Assembly (NCBI GenBank): GCA_041484195.1 | Contig: JBGPHC010000001.1 | Span: 478,406-542,405, forward strand | Length of the DNA stretch: 64,000 nucleotides | Reading direction: 5' to 3' | Origin: PSRI01 sp041484195 | GTDB lineage: Bacteria; Bacteroidota; Bacteroidia; Chitinophagales; Chitinophagaceae | Shown here: positions 19,606 to 28,086 of the stretch, one piece after another | Layout: the number at the start of each line of letters is the position of its first letter | Numbering within the stretch: the first letter of the stretch is position 1 | Translations under genes and position numbers: made by a program | Notes under the pieces: model-generated | What the model was told of the DNA's origin: nothing | The model's database searches: none | The model's input: the letters and a program-made list of their open reading frames with translations, nothing else

Positions 19606-20787
19606 ATGAAAATTATTTATCTGGGTCTCTTTTTATTGTCATTACATGCCAAAGCTCAGAAAATGGCAAAAGTGGTAGCGGCGGATGTAATCTCTATTCA
19701 TTCAGATATCTTAAACGAAGACCGTAAACTCTACATTTATACTCCCTCCGAAAATACCATTTATGCTCCCTCCACTTATCCCGTCATTTACCTTTTGGAT
19801 GGAGCGGCCCATATAAACATGGTTGCAGGCCAGATTCAATATCTCTCCGAAAGCTATCCCGTACTTCCGAAAATGATAGTAGTGGGGATCGCGAATAATA
19901 ACCGGGCACGCGACCTCACTCCCACACACGCAAGAGTAGGCTATGACGGCAAACCCGATTCCATTTCGGTTTATTTGAGTTCCAGTGGCGGAGGCGAAAA
20001 ATTTCTGCATTTCATAGAGGAAGAACTGGTACCCTATATTGATGAGCATTACAGAACCGCTCCTTACCGTATTTTCAGTGGGCATTCGCTGGGAGGACTC
20101 ATGACCCTCTATTGCATGATCGAAAATCCCGCACTCTTCAATGCTTATATTTCAATCAGCCCCGCCTTGTGGTGGGATAACCGATGGATCCTTAAAAGAG
20201 CCGACAAGAACCTCACAGAGGACCAGGTGAGCGATAAAATCCTATTCTTCAGTGATGGAAAAGAAGGTGGCCAATTTCACAAGGATGCCCTTAGCCTGGA
20301 TTCACTCCTAAAGAAGAGGGAATTACGCAGGTTCCGTTATGAATACAAATATTATCCCGAAGAATCTCATATCGCGGAACCCGTAAAAGCCTTTTATGAC
20401 GCCATTCGATTTGTATTCCCGCATTGGTATCCTGAAGCAATGGACACGAGCATGGTTCCACTTCCTTACAAGGTCTTTGAACGGCATTACAGGGATCTTT
20501 CCCGGCAATACGGCTATACGATAATGCCTCCGGAAGAAGTGATCAACACCTATGGATATAGTCTCCTGGATGAGAAAAAGATGGATGAAGCCCTGATTTT
20601 CTTGCAGAAAAACGTTGAAAATTATCCCGACTCCTACAATGTTTATGATAGCTATGGCGAAGCGCTGATGTTAAATGGAAGGGTTGAAGAAGCCACCTGG
20701 AATTATGAAAAGTCCCTTGAGCTGAACCCTAACAATGAAAACGCAAAACAAAAACTGAAGATTCTTAAGGCCGATCAAAAAAAATAA
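19606..20787 (+). CDS. Exported PF00756 esterase with C-terminal TPR-like repeat (copy 2)
   Basis: A 393-residue protein. The chosen ATG at 19606 starts a signal peptide (MKIIYLGLFLLSLHAKAQ); an ATG at 19369 in the same frame would add 79 residues of low-quality sequence overlapping the permease stop. Ser161 in FSGHSLGG is the nucleophile and EESHIAEPVK likely holds the catalytic His. The motif ARDLTPTH and the TPR-like tail (SYGEALMLNGRVEEATWNYE) match the gene at 14443 along the whole length, so the two are paralogues. It lies only 3 bp before the next serine-hydrolase gene. Confidence 0.87.
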   Translation: MKIIYLGLFLLSLHAKAQKMAKVVAADVISIHSDILNEDRKLYIYTPSENTIYAPSTYPVIYLLDGAAHINMVAGQIQYLSESYPVLPKMIVVGIANNNRARDLTPTHARVGYDGKPDSISVYLSSSGGGEKFLHFIEEELVPYIDEHYRTAPYRIFSGHSLGGLMTLYCMIENPALFNAYISISPALWWDNRWILKRADKNLTEDQVSDKILFFSDGKEGGQFHKDALSLDSLLKKRELRRFRYEYKYYPEESHIAEPVKAFYDAIRFVFPHWYPEAMDTSMVPLPYKVFERHYRDLSRQYGYTIMPPEEVINTYGYSLLDEKKMDEALIFLQKNVENYPDSYNVYDSYGEALMLNGRVEEATWNYEKSLELNPNNENAKQKLKILKADQKK

Positions 20788-20790
20788 AAC

Positions 20791-22113
20791 ATGAGAGCTC
20801 TTCTTCTCCTGATGCTTTTGCCGCTATTATCGACGGCACAGAAGAACCATGCGCAGATATTGGATCAGTATATGAAGGCACAGACCAGGATCAAAGGCTT
20901 CAGCGGTTCTGTTCTGGTTGTTCAAAAAAATAAGATACTACTCAATAATGGATTCGGACTGGCAGACAGGCAATGGGGCCTGGCCAATACGCCTTCTACC
21001 AAATTCCGAATCGGTTCCATCACCAAGCAATTCACGGCCGCCTGCATCATGCAGTTGGTCGAACAGGGAAAATTGTCGTTGGATGACCGGCTGAATAAAT
21101 TCTTTCCTGATTTTCCCAAAGGCGATAGTGTAACCATTCACATGCTTCTCAACCATAGTTCCGGTATCGCAAGCTATACGGATCAGAAAGATTTTGGAGC
21201 GGTCAGCAGACTCTCATGGCCCAGGGATTCTATTATTTCCTTCTTCAGGAACAGGCCATACAATTTCCCTCCAGGCACAGGTTGGAAGTATAATAATTCC
21301 GGGTATTTCCTGCTGGGCTCCATCATCGAAAAAATAACGGGACAATCATACAGCGATTACCTTCGCCAGCATATACTTGCGCCACTGGGAATGAACAATA
21401 CGGGAACGGATAATACCGACACCATCTTACCACAGAGAGCTTATGGCTACTCGAAACGCGGAAAGAGTTTTGTCAACGCCCAGTGGATTGCCATGGAATG
21501 GCCTTTCAGCGCAGGCGTCATTTATTCCACCACTGAAGATCTTTATAAATGGGATCGAGCTCTTCTTGGAAATAATGTCATCAATGCGACTTCGCGGCAA
21601 AAAATGTTTACTCCGGGTAAAAGCAATTATGGATATGGAATAATCATTGATTCGCTGGAAAAACATTTTCGAATCTGGCATAATGGAGGCATTCCGGGCT
21701 TTACATCCAATATCAGCCGATTCGTAAATGATGATATCTGCATCATCGTTTTATCCAACAATGAATCCAATGCGGATGGTATCGCCGAAGGATTGGCGGA
21801 CATTCTATTCGACATTCCTGTTGAAATCCCTTATGAGCACAAGGAATTCAAGATTGACACCTCAGTCCTGGACAGGTATGTGGGGAAATACAAGGCCTTC
21901 CTTACTATTGAAGTCATCAGGAAAAATGGAAAATTATACCGTCATCGTGATGGGACGCCCGACATAGAATTGGTGCCGGAATCGAATACAAAGTTTTTTT
22001 ACTCGGACGATAGTGACCGGCAGTTGGAATTCGAATTGGATGCTTCGGGAAAAGTCACCAAGATCTGGTTCATCAATAATGGACAAAGAGGAGAAATGAA
22101 AAAACTGGATTGA
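20791..22113 (+). CDS. Exported serine hydrolase, beta-lactamase fold (third copy)
   Basis: A 440-residue protein with signal peptide MRALLLLMLLPLLSTAQ. Motifs of the PBP/class C fold are S76-I-T-K79 (IGSITKQFT), Y167-N-N169 (KYNNSGYFLLG) and HNGG in IWHNGGIPGF. The last 90 residues form a small beta-rich lobe, perhaps a lipocalin-like or DUF3471-like extension. The 3-bp gap to the upstream esterase suggests translational coupling. It closes the exported hydrolase cluster; 77 bp further on a convergent gene ends. Confidence 0.88.
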   Translation: MRALLLLMLLPLLSTAQKNHAQILDQYMKAQTRIKGFSGSVLVVQKNKILLNNGFGLADRQWGLANTPSTKFRIGSITKQFTAACIMQLVEQGKLSLDDRLNKFFPDFPKGDSVTIHMLLNHSSGIASYTDQKDFGAVSRLSWPRDSIISFFRNRPYNFPPGTGWKYNNSGYFLLGSIIEKITGQSYSDYLRQHILAPLGMNNTGTDNTDTILPQRAYGYSKRGKSFVNAQWIAMEWPFSAGVIYSTTEDLYKWDRALLGNNVINATSRQKMFTPGKSNYGYGIIIDSLEKHFRIWHNGGIPGFTSNISRFVNDDICIIVLSNNESNADGIAEGLADILFDIPVEIPYEHKEFKIDTSVLDRYVGKYKAFLTIEVIRKNGKLYRHRDGTPDIELVPESNTKFFYSDDSDRQLEFELDASGKVTKIWFINNGQRGEMKKLD

Positions 22114-22190
22114 GCAGGATATCAGCCGGAATGCAAGAGCCGGATCCATCAAAAAAATCGTTAAATTCCCGATAAGGCTTCTTGTCAAAT

Positions 22191-24212
22191 TCAATAATTC
22201 AACAGTTGCCGGATGCTCTGGTCAAGGCGCGATTTGGCAAGGAAATTTTGTTCCAGTTCGGTGGTAAATGGAATAGGTGTATCCAGGGATGCACATCTCA
22301 TTACCGGAGCATCGAGCATTTCAAAGCAATTCGCCAGAATCCATGCGGCTATTTCAGCGCCAATGCCTCCCGTCAGAGTGTCTTCATGCAATACGAGCAC
22401 TTTCCCGGTCCTTTCAACTGAGTCACGGATGGATTGATAATCCAAAGGCATCAGTGTGCGAAGGTCCAGAATATCAATAGAAATATTCCTGTGCCCATTC
22501 GCATAATCCAGTGCCCAGTGCACTCCCGCGCCATAAGTGATTATGGATATTTCATCTCCTTCTTCCACCCAACGGGCTTTCCCAATCTCAACTTCATAGT
22601 ATTCTTCGGGTGTTGGTCCGCCGATACTCCTGTATAAAGCCTTATGTTCAAAATACATCACCGGATTGGGATCGTTGATGGCCGCTATCAACAATCCTTT
22701 TGCATCAAGCGGCGTGGAGGGGTACACTATCTTCAAGCCGGGCACATGAAAAAACCAGGCTTCATTACTTTGTGAATGAAAAGGGCCCGCGCCTACCCCA
22801 GCTCCGGTTGGCATACGAATGACCACGTCTGCCTGCTGCCCCCATCGGTAATGGATCTTGGCCAGGTTGTTTACGATCTGGTTGAATCCCACAGCGACGA
22901 AATCAGCGAACTGCATTTCAACAACACTCTTGAATCCTTCAAGACTCAGGCCCAATGCCGAACCCAGAATGGCGCTTTCACATAAGGGCGTATTCCTCAC
23001 CCTTTCTTTCCCAAATTTATTTACGAATCCCTCGGTGATTTTGAAAGCACCGCCATACTCAGCTATGTCCTGCCCCATCAGCAAGAGGTTTTCGTGATTT
23101 ATCATGCTCTGGTACAATCCTTCCTTGATGGCATCAATAAATCTCTTTTCAGGATGCTCGGTAAATTCCGAAGAATAGGAAATGGAAGAATGATCGATTT
23201 CCCGGGGTGATTGTTTTCCTGCACCAACTGTCTGCCTCGCATACACGTCATTGATCTCCTCTTCCGTATCGGGCTCGAGGAGTTCTGAGGCGAATGCGAT
23301 TTTCAATTCTTCCTCAATATGATTTTTGAATTCAGTACGGGTAGCTTCAATTTCAATAGTGCTGAGCACATTTTGTTCCAAAAGCCATCGTTCATAATTC
23401 TTAATTGGATCTTTTTCTTCCCATTGTTCAAATAATTCTTTGGGAACATATTTGGTTCCACTGGCTTCTTCATGCCCCCGCATCCGAAAAGTGATACATT
23501 CTACCAGATAGGGTTTTTGTTCCCTAATGCAAAATTCCCTCACGCCTCTGATGGTATCATACACTTCCAAAACATTATTGCCGTCGATCTTCACCCCACC
23601 CATTCCATAACCGATAGCCTTGTCCACAAGGTCTTTGCAACGGTATTGTTCATCCACAGGCGTGCTCAATCCATATCCATTGTTTTCAATTAAAAAGATT
23701 ACTGGTAAATCCCAAACAGCGGCCACATTCAACGCTTCATGAAAATCTCCTTCGCTGGTGCCTCCTTCCCCGGTGAATGCCAGTGAAATTTTCTGCTCTT
23801 TCTTAAGTTTGTGAGCGAGGGCAGTCCCGTCTGCCACGGCCAACTGGGGGCCCAGGTGAGAAATCATTCCGCAGATATGATATTCCCGGCTTCCAAAATG
23901 AAAACTTCTTTCCCTTCCCTTGCTGTATCCTTCTTTCGATCCCTGCCACTGCATGAATAATTTATGCAAGGGCATTTTACGGGAAGTGAATACTCCGAGG
24001 TTGCGGTGTAGTGGCATGATCCATTCCTGCGGATCCAATGCCATAGTGGCTCCTGTGGCTATAGCTTCCTGGCCAATGCCGCTGAACCACTTTGAGATCT
24101 TTCCCTGGCGCAGCAACAAAAGCATTTTCTCCTCAATCATTCTTGGAAGAAGAATATTCCGATAAATCTCAGTTAATGTTTCATTGGACAAATCTTTCCG
24201 ATCGAATTGCAT
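22191..24212 (-). CDS. Branched-chain 2-oxoacid dehydrogenase E1, fused alpha and beta subunits
   Basis: A 673-residue protein. Residues of about 1-330 are E1 alpha, with the thiamine-diphosphate motif in FTGEGGTSEGDFHEALN...ENNGYG. Residues of about 350-673 are E1 beta (starting near YSSEFTEHPEKRFIDAI), with MGQDIAEYGGAF and HEDTLTGGIGAEIA typical of BkdA2/AcoB/PdhB. Most bacteria encode the two parts separately; a fused form is common in Bacteroidota. The enzyme decarboxylates branched-chain (or related) 2-oxoacids and loads the acyl group onto lipoyl-E2, feeding iso-fatty-acid synthesis and energy metabolism. No E2 or E3 gene lies in this window. The exact substrate is inferred from the family. 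Confidence 0.9.
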   Translation of the reverse strand: MQFDRKDLSNETLTEIYRNILLPRMIEEKMLLLLRQGKISKWFSGIGQEAIATGATMALDPQEWIMPLHRNLGVFTSRKMPLHKLFMQWQGSKEGYSKGRERSFHFGSREYHICGMISHLGPQLAVADGTALAHKLKKEQKISLAFTGEGGTSEGDFHEALNVAAVWDLPVIFLIENNGYGLSTPVDEQYRCKDLVDKAIGYGMGGVKIDGNNVLEVYDTIRGVREFCIREQKPYLVECITFRMRGHEEASGTKYVPKELFEQWEEKDPIKNYERWLLEQNVLSTIEIEATRTEFKNHIEEELKIAFASELLEPDTEEEINDVYARQTVGAGKQSPREIDHSSISYSSEFTEHPEKRFIDAIKEGLYQSMINHENLLLMGQDIAEYGGAFKITEGFVNKFGKERVRNTPLCESAILGSALGLSLEGFKSVVEMQFADFVAVGFNQIVNNLAKIHYRWGQQADVVIRMPTGAGVGAGPFHSQSNEAWFFHVPGLKIVYPSTPLDAKGLLIAAINDPNPVMYFEHKALYRSIGGPTPEEYYEVEIGKARWVEEGDEISIITYGAGVHWALDYANGHRNISIDILDLRTLMPLDYQSIRDSVERTGKVLVLHEDTLTGGIGAEIAAWILANCFEMLDAPVMRCASLDTPIPFTTELEQNFLAKSRLDQSIRQLLNY

Positions 24213-24309
24213 AGTACAAACCTATGCGCTTTTTGGAAACCTTTGCTGCCCACACAAGTTTTTTTCTTCAGAATTCAATATTCAAACAGGCGCAGGGATC
24301 ATATTAGAC

Positions 24310-24317
24310 TAACTTTA
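24310..24317 (+). promoter_or_regulatory. Possible -7 element before the GNAT gene
   Basis: TAACTTTA matches TAnnTTTG at all but the last position and lies 5 bp before the ATG at 24323. This would give an almost leaderless message. No clear -33 box. Confidence 0.2.
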
Positions 24318-24322
24318 TTCAC

Positions 24323-24856
24323 ATGAAAATGTTCCGCATCCGGTCTGCAAGGCATCCCCTGCTGAGCACAATATTGTCCTTGTACAGTTCTGCATTCCCA
24401 GCCGGGGAAAGAAGAACTACGGACGCTTTTCTGAAAATGCTAACTGTGGTTCAGATGAGGTTGATGGTGGTGACTGATATTGGTAAATTCATTGGCATTA
24501 TGATCTACTGGCAGTTCCAAGATTTTATTTTTCTGGAGCACATGGCAATCAGTCCCGAGCTGCGTGGACATGGTTATGGCCGAAGGATCATGCAGGAACT
24601 CATGGACAAGTCGCACCACCAAATAGTACTGGAGGTGGAGCATCCAACAGAACAAAACAGCAAAAGAAGAATCAGGTTTTATGAGGGACTCGGTTTCATA
24701 AAGATTCCACATCCTTATTTTCAACCGCCTTATGAAAGAAATGGGCAACCCCTCCCGATGGTGCTGATGGCGCTTATTCCATTTAATGACATGACCGCAT
24801 TGAATGAAACCCTGCGCCTTATCCGGGAAGAAATCTATGAGAGATTTTATTCCTGA
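24323..24856 (+). CDS. GNAT-family N-acetyltransferase
   Basis: A 177-residue cytosolic protein with the acetyl-CoA-binding pyrophosphate loop in AISPELRGHGYGRRIMQELM (R-G-x-G-x-G/R pattern) and a preceding strand FIFLEHMAI. A later strand HQIVLEVEHP fits the GNAT fold. The substrate cannot be predicted. It is divergent from the E1 gene and convergent with the PF04020 gene, so it is probably a single-gene unit. Confidence 0.87.
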   Translation: MKMFRIRSARHPLLSTILSLYSSAFPAGERRTTDAFLKMLTVVQMRLMVVTDIGKFIGIMIYWQFQDFIFLEHMAISPELRGHGYGRRIMQELMDKSHHQIVLEVEHPTEQNSKRRIRFYEGLGFIKIPHPYFQPPYERNGQPLPMVLMALIPFNDMTALNETLRLIREEIYERFYS

Positions 24857-24870
24857 GATGAAATTGCCTA

Positions 24871-25218
24871 TCAGCCATTTGTCTTGTCGTCACGACTGAA
24901 AAGTAATGAGACCATGATTGACAAAAGCAAACCAAAGAGCAGCGCCCACCAGAATCCGTCAACCCTGAATCCATTCACAAATTTGCTGACCAGCATGACA
25001 ATGAGCGCGTTGATCACCAGTAGAAATAACCCGAAAGTTAGGATGGTAATTGGAATGGTTAGGATTACCAGTATGGGTCGCACAAAGGCATTGATGAGGG
25101 CCAGGACCAGGGCGAATACAAGGGCCGTCCAATAAGTATCAACGTGAATGCCTGGCAGAATGCGGGCCAGGCCGAAAGCAACCAGAGCAGTTACCAGGAG
25201 TCGAACGATGAAATTCAT
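24871..25218 (-). CDS. Small four-helix membrane protein (PF04020, phage_holin_4_2 family)
   Basis: A 115-residue protein that is nearly all membrane helix: four hydrophobic segments with the family stretch ALINAFVRPILVILTIPI. The family carries a phage-holin name, but members are widespread single chromosomal genes of unknown function. No lysis, integrase or structural phage genes are near, so a prophage reading is not supported. Confidence 0.85.
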   Translation of the reverse strand: MNFIVRLLVTALVAFGLARILPGIHVDTYWTALVFALVLALINAFVRPILVILTIPITILTFGLFLLVINALIVMLVSKFVNGFRVDGFWWALLFGLLLSIMVSLLFSRDDKTNG

Positions 25219-25367
25219 ATTTCCAATTTGAGAATAAGGTAGATAAAAGCTTTGACTCGGTCAAGCACTATTTTCCCGGATGCCTAAACATAGTGGCTGA
25301 GCAATTCAATTCCAGGAATCCGGCTCAGGGATATCTTTGCTTCTCAAATCAGTTCAATAAGATTGGA

Positions 25368-26648
25368 TCATACGACCAGCATTTCATAAAAATCTTCGGG
25401 AATGAGATATTTATTTGCCAGTTCCATTAAGTCGGAAGGTTTACTTTCTTTGATGGCGTTGACAGAAGTGTAAAAATAATTTTCATCCAGTTCATTCAGG
25501 ATAATATTCTTCCATCGGCCGATAATGTGAAAAGGCCCATCCAGATCGCCCAATATGGTGCCTATCAGGTAATTCTTCACCAGCATAAGCTCATCTTCAT
25601 CCACGTCTACCTCTCTCAGCCTTTTCATTTCATTATACACTTCAGTTATGGCGGCCCCGCATACTTCACGGCCTGCTTCCGTGCTGATTACCCAAGCGCT
25701 TAGGCGAACATGATTCTCCAGAAAACTGTGAATACCATAAGTGTAGCCTTTGTCCTCACGGATATTGCTCATCAGCCTCGACCCAAAAAATCCCCCGAAC
25801 AAAGTATTCAGCACCTGCGCTTTCGCAAAGTCGGGATGATGCCTGTTGGGAAATGACCTGGCAATTCGGATAGCACCTTGCACATCATTTGGATCGTTGA
25901 TGATGTTGTACTTCTTTTCGCTCGCAGGCTGCAACGGGTGCCCTACAAGTACCGGTGCTTGCCGGTTCAAGGGCAATTGTCCGAAATTCCTGTTCAATTG
26001 CTGATATAAATCCTGGGGTAATTTACCAGCTACAAAGATCACACAGCGCCCATTTACATAAAATCTGTTGAAATATTCCTTCAGGGTTTCGCGGCGCAAC
26101 TGATCGTAAGCAATGGTGGAACTGTATTTTCCATAGGGATGATCATGTCCGTAAAGCACTTCGTCAATCAACCTGTTGGCCACAAAATCACATTTCCGGA
26201 GGTTCACTTCGAGGCGTTGCTTCATGTTTTGTTTATAAATCTCCAGCTCTTCGGGCGGAAATACGGAGTCGGCAATCATCTCCTGCATTACCGGAAGCAA
26301 ATGAGGCAGGTGTTTCGAGAGGCTATGGAGTGATATGGCGGCTGTTTCATTATAGCAATTTCTGTTCAGGTATGAGCCATAATATTCAAAATGTTCATTT
26401 ATTTCAAAGGCTGATTTGCCGCTGGTTCCATTCTTGAGCAGGTAGTTGGTGGAAGCTGCTACCATATTCTGAGTTTCATACCAGTTGCCCGCATAGAAAA
26501 CCAGTTCCAGCTGCAGGACTTCCTCCGCACCCGCATCGACAGTGTAAACTTCCACCCCATTATCCAGGGTGAATTTGACATAGGGCTTCAGTTCCAGGCT
26601 GTATTCAACTGCATCTTTGATCGTGGGTGCTATCTGTCTGTTCATCAT
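25368..26648 (-). CDS. M16-family peptidase homologue without the zinc site
   Basis: A 426-residue M16 (insulinase/processing-peptidase) fold protein. Where active members have HxxEH, this one reads NMVAASTNYLLKNGT (about residues 61-75), so the zinc ligands are missing. The C-terminal half keeps the conserved RSFPNRHHPDF...NTLFGGFFGSRLMSNIREDKGYTY region, which shapes the substrate chamber. It is the downstream gene of a pair with the active subunit at 26665-27903 (16-bp gap), the usual arrangement of bacterial M16 heterodimers in which the inactive partner contributes substrate binding. Confidence 0.9.
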   Translation of the reverse strand: MMNRQIAPTIKDAVEYSLELKPYVKFTLDNGVEVYTVDAGAEEVLQLELVFYAGNWYETQNMVAASTNYLLKNGTSGKSAFEINEHFEYYGSYLNRNCYNETAAISLHSLSKHLPHLLPVMQEMIADSVFPPEELEIYKQNMKQRLEVNLRKCDFVANRLIDEVLYGHDHPYGKYSSTIAYDQLRRETLKEYFNRFYVNGRCVIFVAGKLPQDLYQQLNRNFGQLPLNRQAPVLVGHPLQPASEKKYNIINDPNDVQGAIRIARSFPNRHHPDFAKAQVLNTLFGGFFGSRLMSNIREDKGYTYGIHSFLENHVRLSAWVISTEAGREVCGAAITEVYNEMKRLREVDVDEDELMLVKNYLIGTILGDLDGPFHIIGRWKNIILNELDENYFYTSVNAIKESKPSDLMELANKYLIPEDFYEMLVV

Positions 26649-26664
26649 CCTTCCTTTTGGCTTT

Positions 26665-27903
26665 TTAATTCTCGCTATAATAATGAATCGTATTGACGTT
26701 ATTCTCTGTAAAAATGGCCCTGGCTTCCCGCTGCAATTGATCAGAGGTCACCTCCTGGAACCTTTCGAGTTCTGCATTGATCATATTGGTATCACCCAGC
26801 AGAGTGTAAAAAGCCAGGCTATTGGCCCGGTTCATGACAGTCATGTCTTCGAACGCGATCAGGCTTTCTGTTTTGTTTTTTACTTTCTGTAATTCCTTTT
26901 CTTCTACTGGCAGCTCTTTCATTTTACTGAGCTCCTCTTCCAATGCTTTTTCCGCATCTTCCATTTTAACACCCTTCACCAGTTTCCCTTCAATCGTGAG
27001 AAGGTCCGGGTCAATGGCTCCAAAATGAAAGCATTCAATATTGCTGAATAATTGTTTTTCCTTTACCAGCGCCTGGTATAAGCGGGAAGAACCGCCACCG
27101 CCCAGGATTTCGGTGAGCAGGTCGGTTGCATAATACCTTGGATCCAGCCTTCCGTAGATATGCCAGCATTTGTAAAAGGCGTCTAACGGAACCGCCGCAT
27201 GTACATCTAACTTTCTGGCTTCAATTTGCGTGGGCTCTGCAGGCAATTGACGGATATATTTCTCGCCGGAAGGTAGATCGCCGAACCATTTCTCGGCGAG
27301 GCGTTTCACCTGATCCGGAGTAACATGACCCGCCACCACCAAAATGGCGTTCACGGGTCTGTAAAATTTGAAGAAAAAGTCTTTCACATCCTGTAGTCGC
27401 GCGCTTTCCACATGACTCAATTCCCTGCCGATGGTCATCCAACGGTAAGGATGCACTTTATAAGCCAAATCGCGCATTTTATGCCAGGCATCTCCATAGG
27501 GTTTATTAATATAGTGTTCTTTAAATTCTTCGCTTACTACTTTACGTTGTACATCCAGGCTCTTCTCACCAAATGCCAGGCTCAGCATGCGGTCGCTTTC
27601 AAGCCAAAAAGCAGTTTCAATATTTTCCGCCGGCAACTGACAATAATAGTTGGTAAGGTCATTCGTGGTATAAGCGTTATTCTCACCTCCGGCCAGTTGC
27701 AGGGGCTCGTCGTACCGGGGAATATTGATGGATCCTCCAAACATCAGATGTTCAAACAGGTGCGCGAAACCAGTCATTCCCGGGTTTTCGTCCCTGGCCC
27801 CCACATCATACATCACATTTACCACGGCCATAGGGGTGGAATGATCTTCGTGTACTAATACCCGCAAGCCATTGGCGAGCTCAAATCTTTCGAATTGTAT
27901 CAT
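26665..27903 (-). CDS. M16-family zinc metallopeptidase, catalytic subunit
   Basis: A 412-residue protein from the ATG at 27903 (homologues of this type begin close to MIQFERF; an ATG 12 codons upstream also exists). The inverted zinc motif is H48-L-F-E-H52, and a downstream Glu in the VVSEEFKEHY helix is the likely third ligand. A central RxxL-type substrate region is present. No signal peptide is visible, so it may act in the cytosol or rely on another route. It is paired with the inactive homologue immediately downstream, suggesting a heterodimeric oligopeptidase. Confidence 0.9.
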   Translation of the reverse strand: MIQFERFELANGLRVLVHEDHSTPMAVVNVMYDVGARDENPGMTGFAHLFEHLMFGGSINIPRYDEPLQLAGGENNAYTTNDLTNYYCQLPAENIETAFWLESDRMLSLAFGEKSLDVQRKVVSEEFKEHYINKPYGDAWHKMRDLAYKVHPYRWMTIGRELSHVESARLQDVKDFFFKFYRPVNAILVVAGHVTPDQVKRLAEKWFGDLPSGEKYIRQLPAEPTQIEARKLDVHAAVPLDAFYKCWHIYGRLDPRYYATDLLTEILGGGGSSRLYQALVKEKQLFSNIECFHFGAIDPDLLTIEGKLVKGVKMEDAEKALEEELSKMKELPVEEKELQKVKNKTESLIAFEDMTVMNRANSLAFYTLLGDTNMINAELERFQEVTSDQLQREARAIFTENNVNTIHYYSEN

Positions 27904-28086
27904 TTTGCAAAAATCATATTTATCAATTCCAAAACCCAAAATAAATTTCGCAAAGATCTGTTAAAGGCACTGTTTGGATCAAAGACCGGTTGTGAAATCA
28001 GGCTTTCTTGCGGGCGCTGATATACTGTGTCTGGTGGTAAAATGCAGGATTCAGTCAAGTATGATGATCTCCCGCCGTCCTAAAAA

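Noticed and set aside
6402..22113. Reading the three beta-lactamase-fold genes and the penicillin acylase as antibiotic resistance
   Set aside because: The motifs are those of broad hydrolase families (one lacks Y-x-N). Fold similarity does not show beta-lactam hydrolysis.
24871..25218. Phage holin / prophage remnant
   Set aside because: PF04020 carries a holin name only historically; no other phage gene is near and the family is a common single chromosomal gene.
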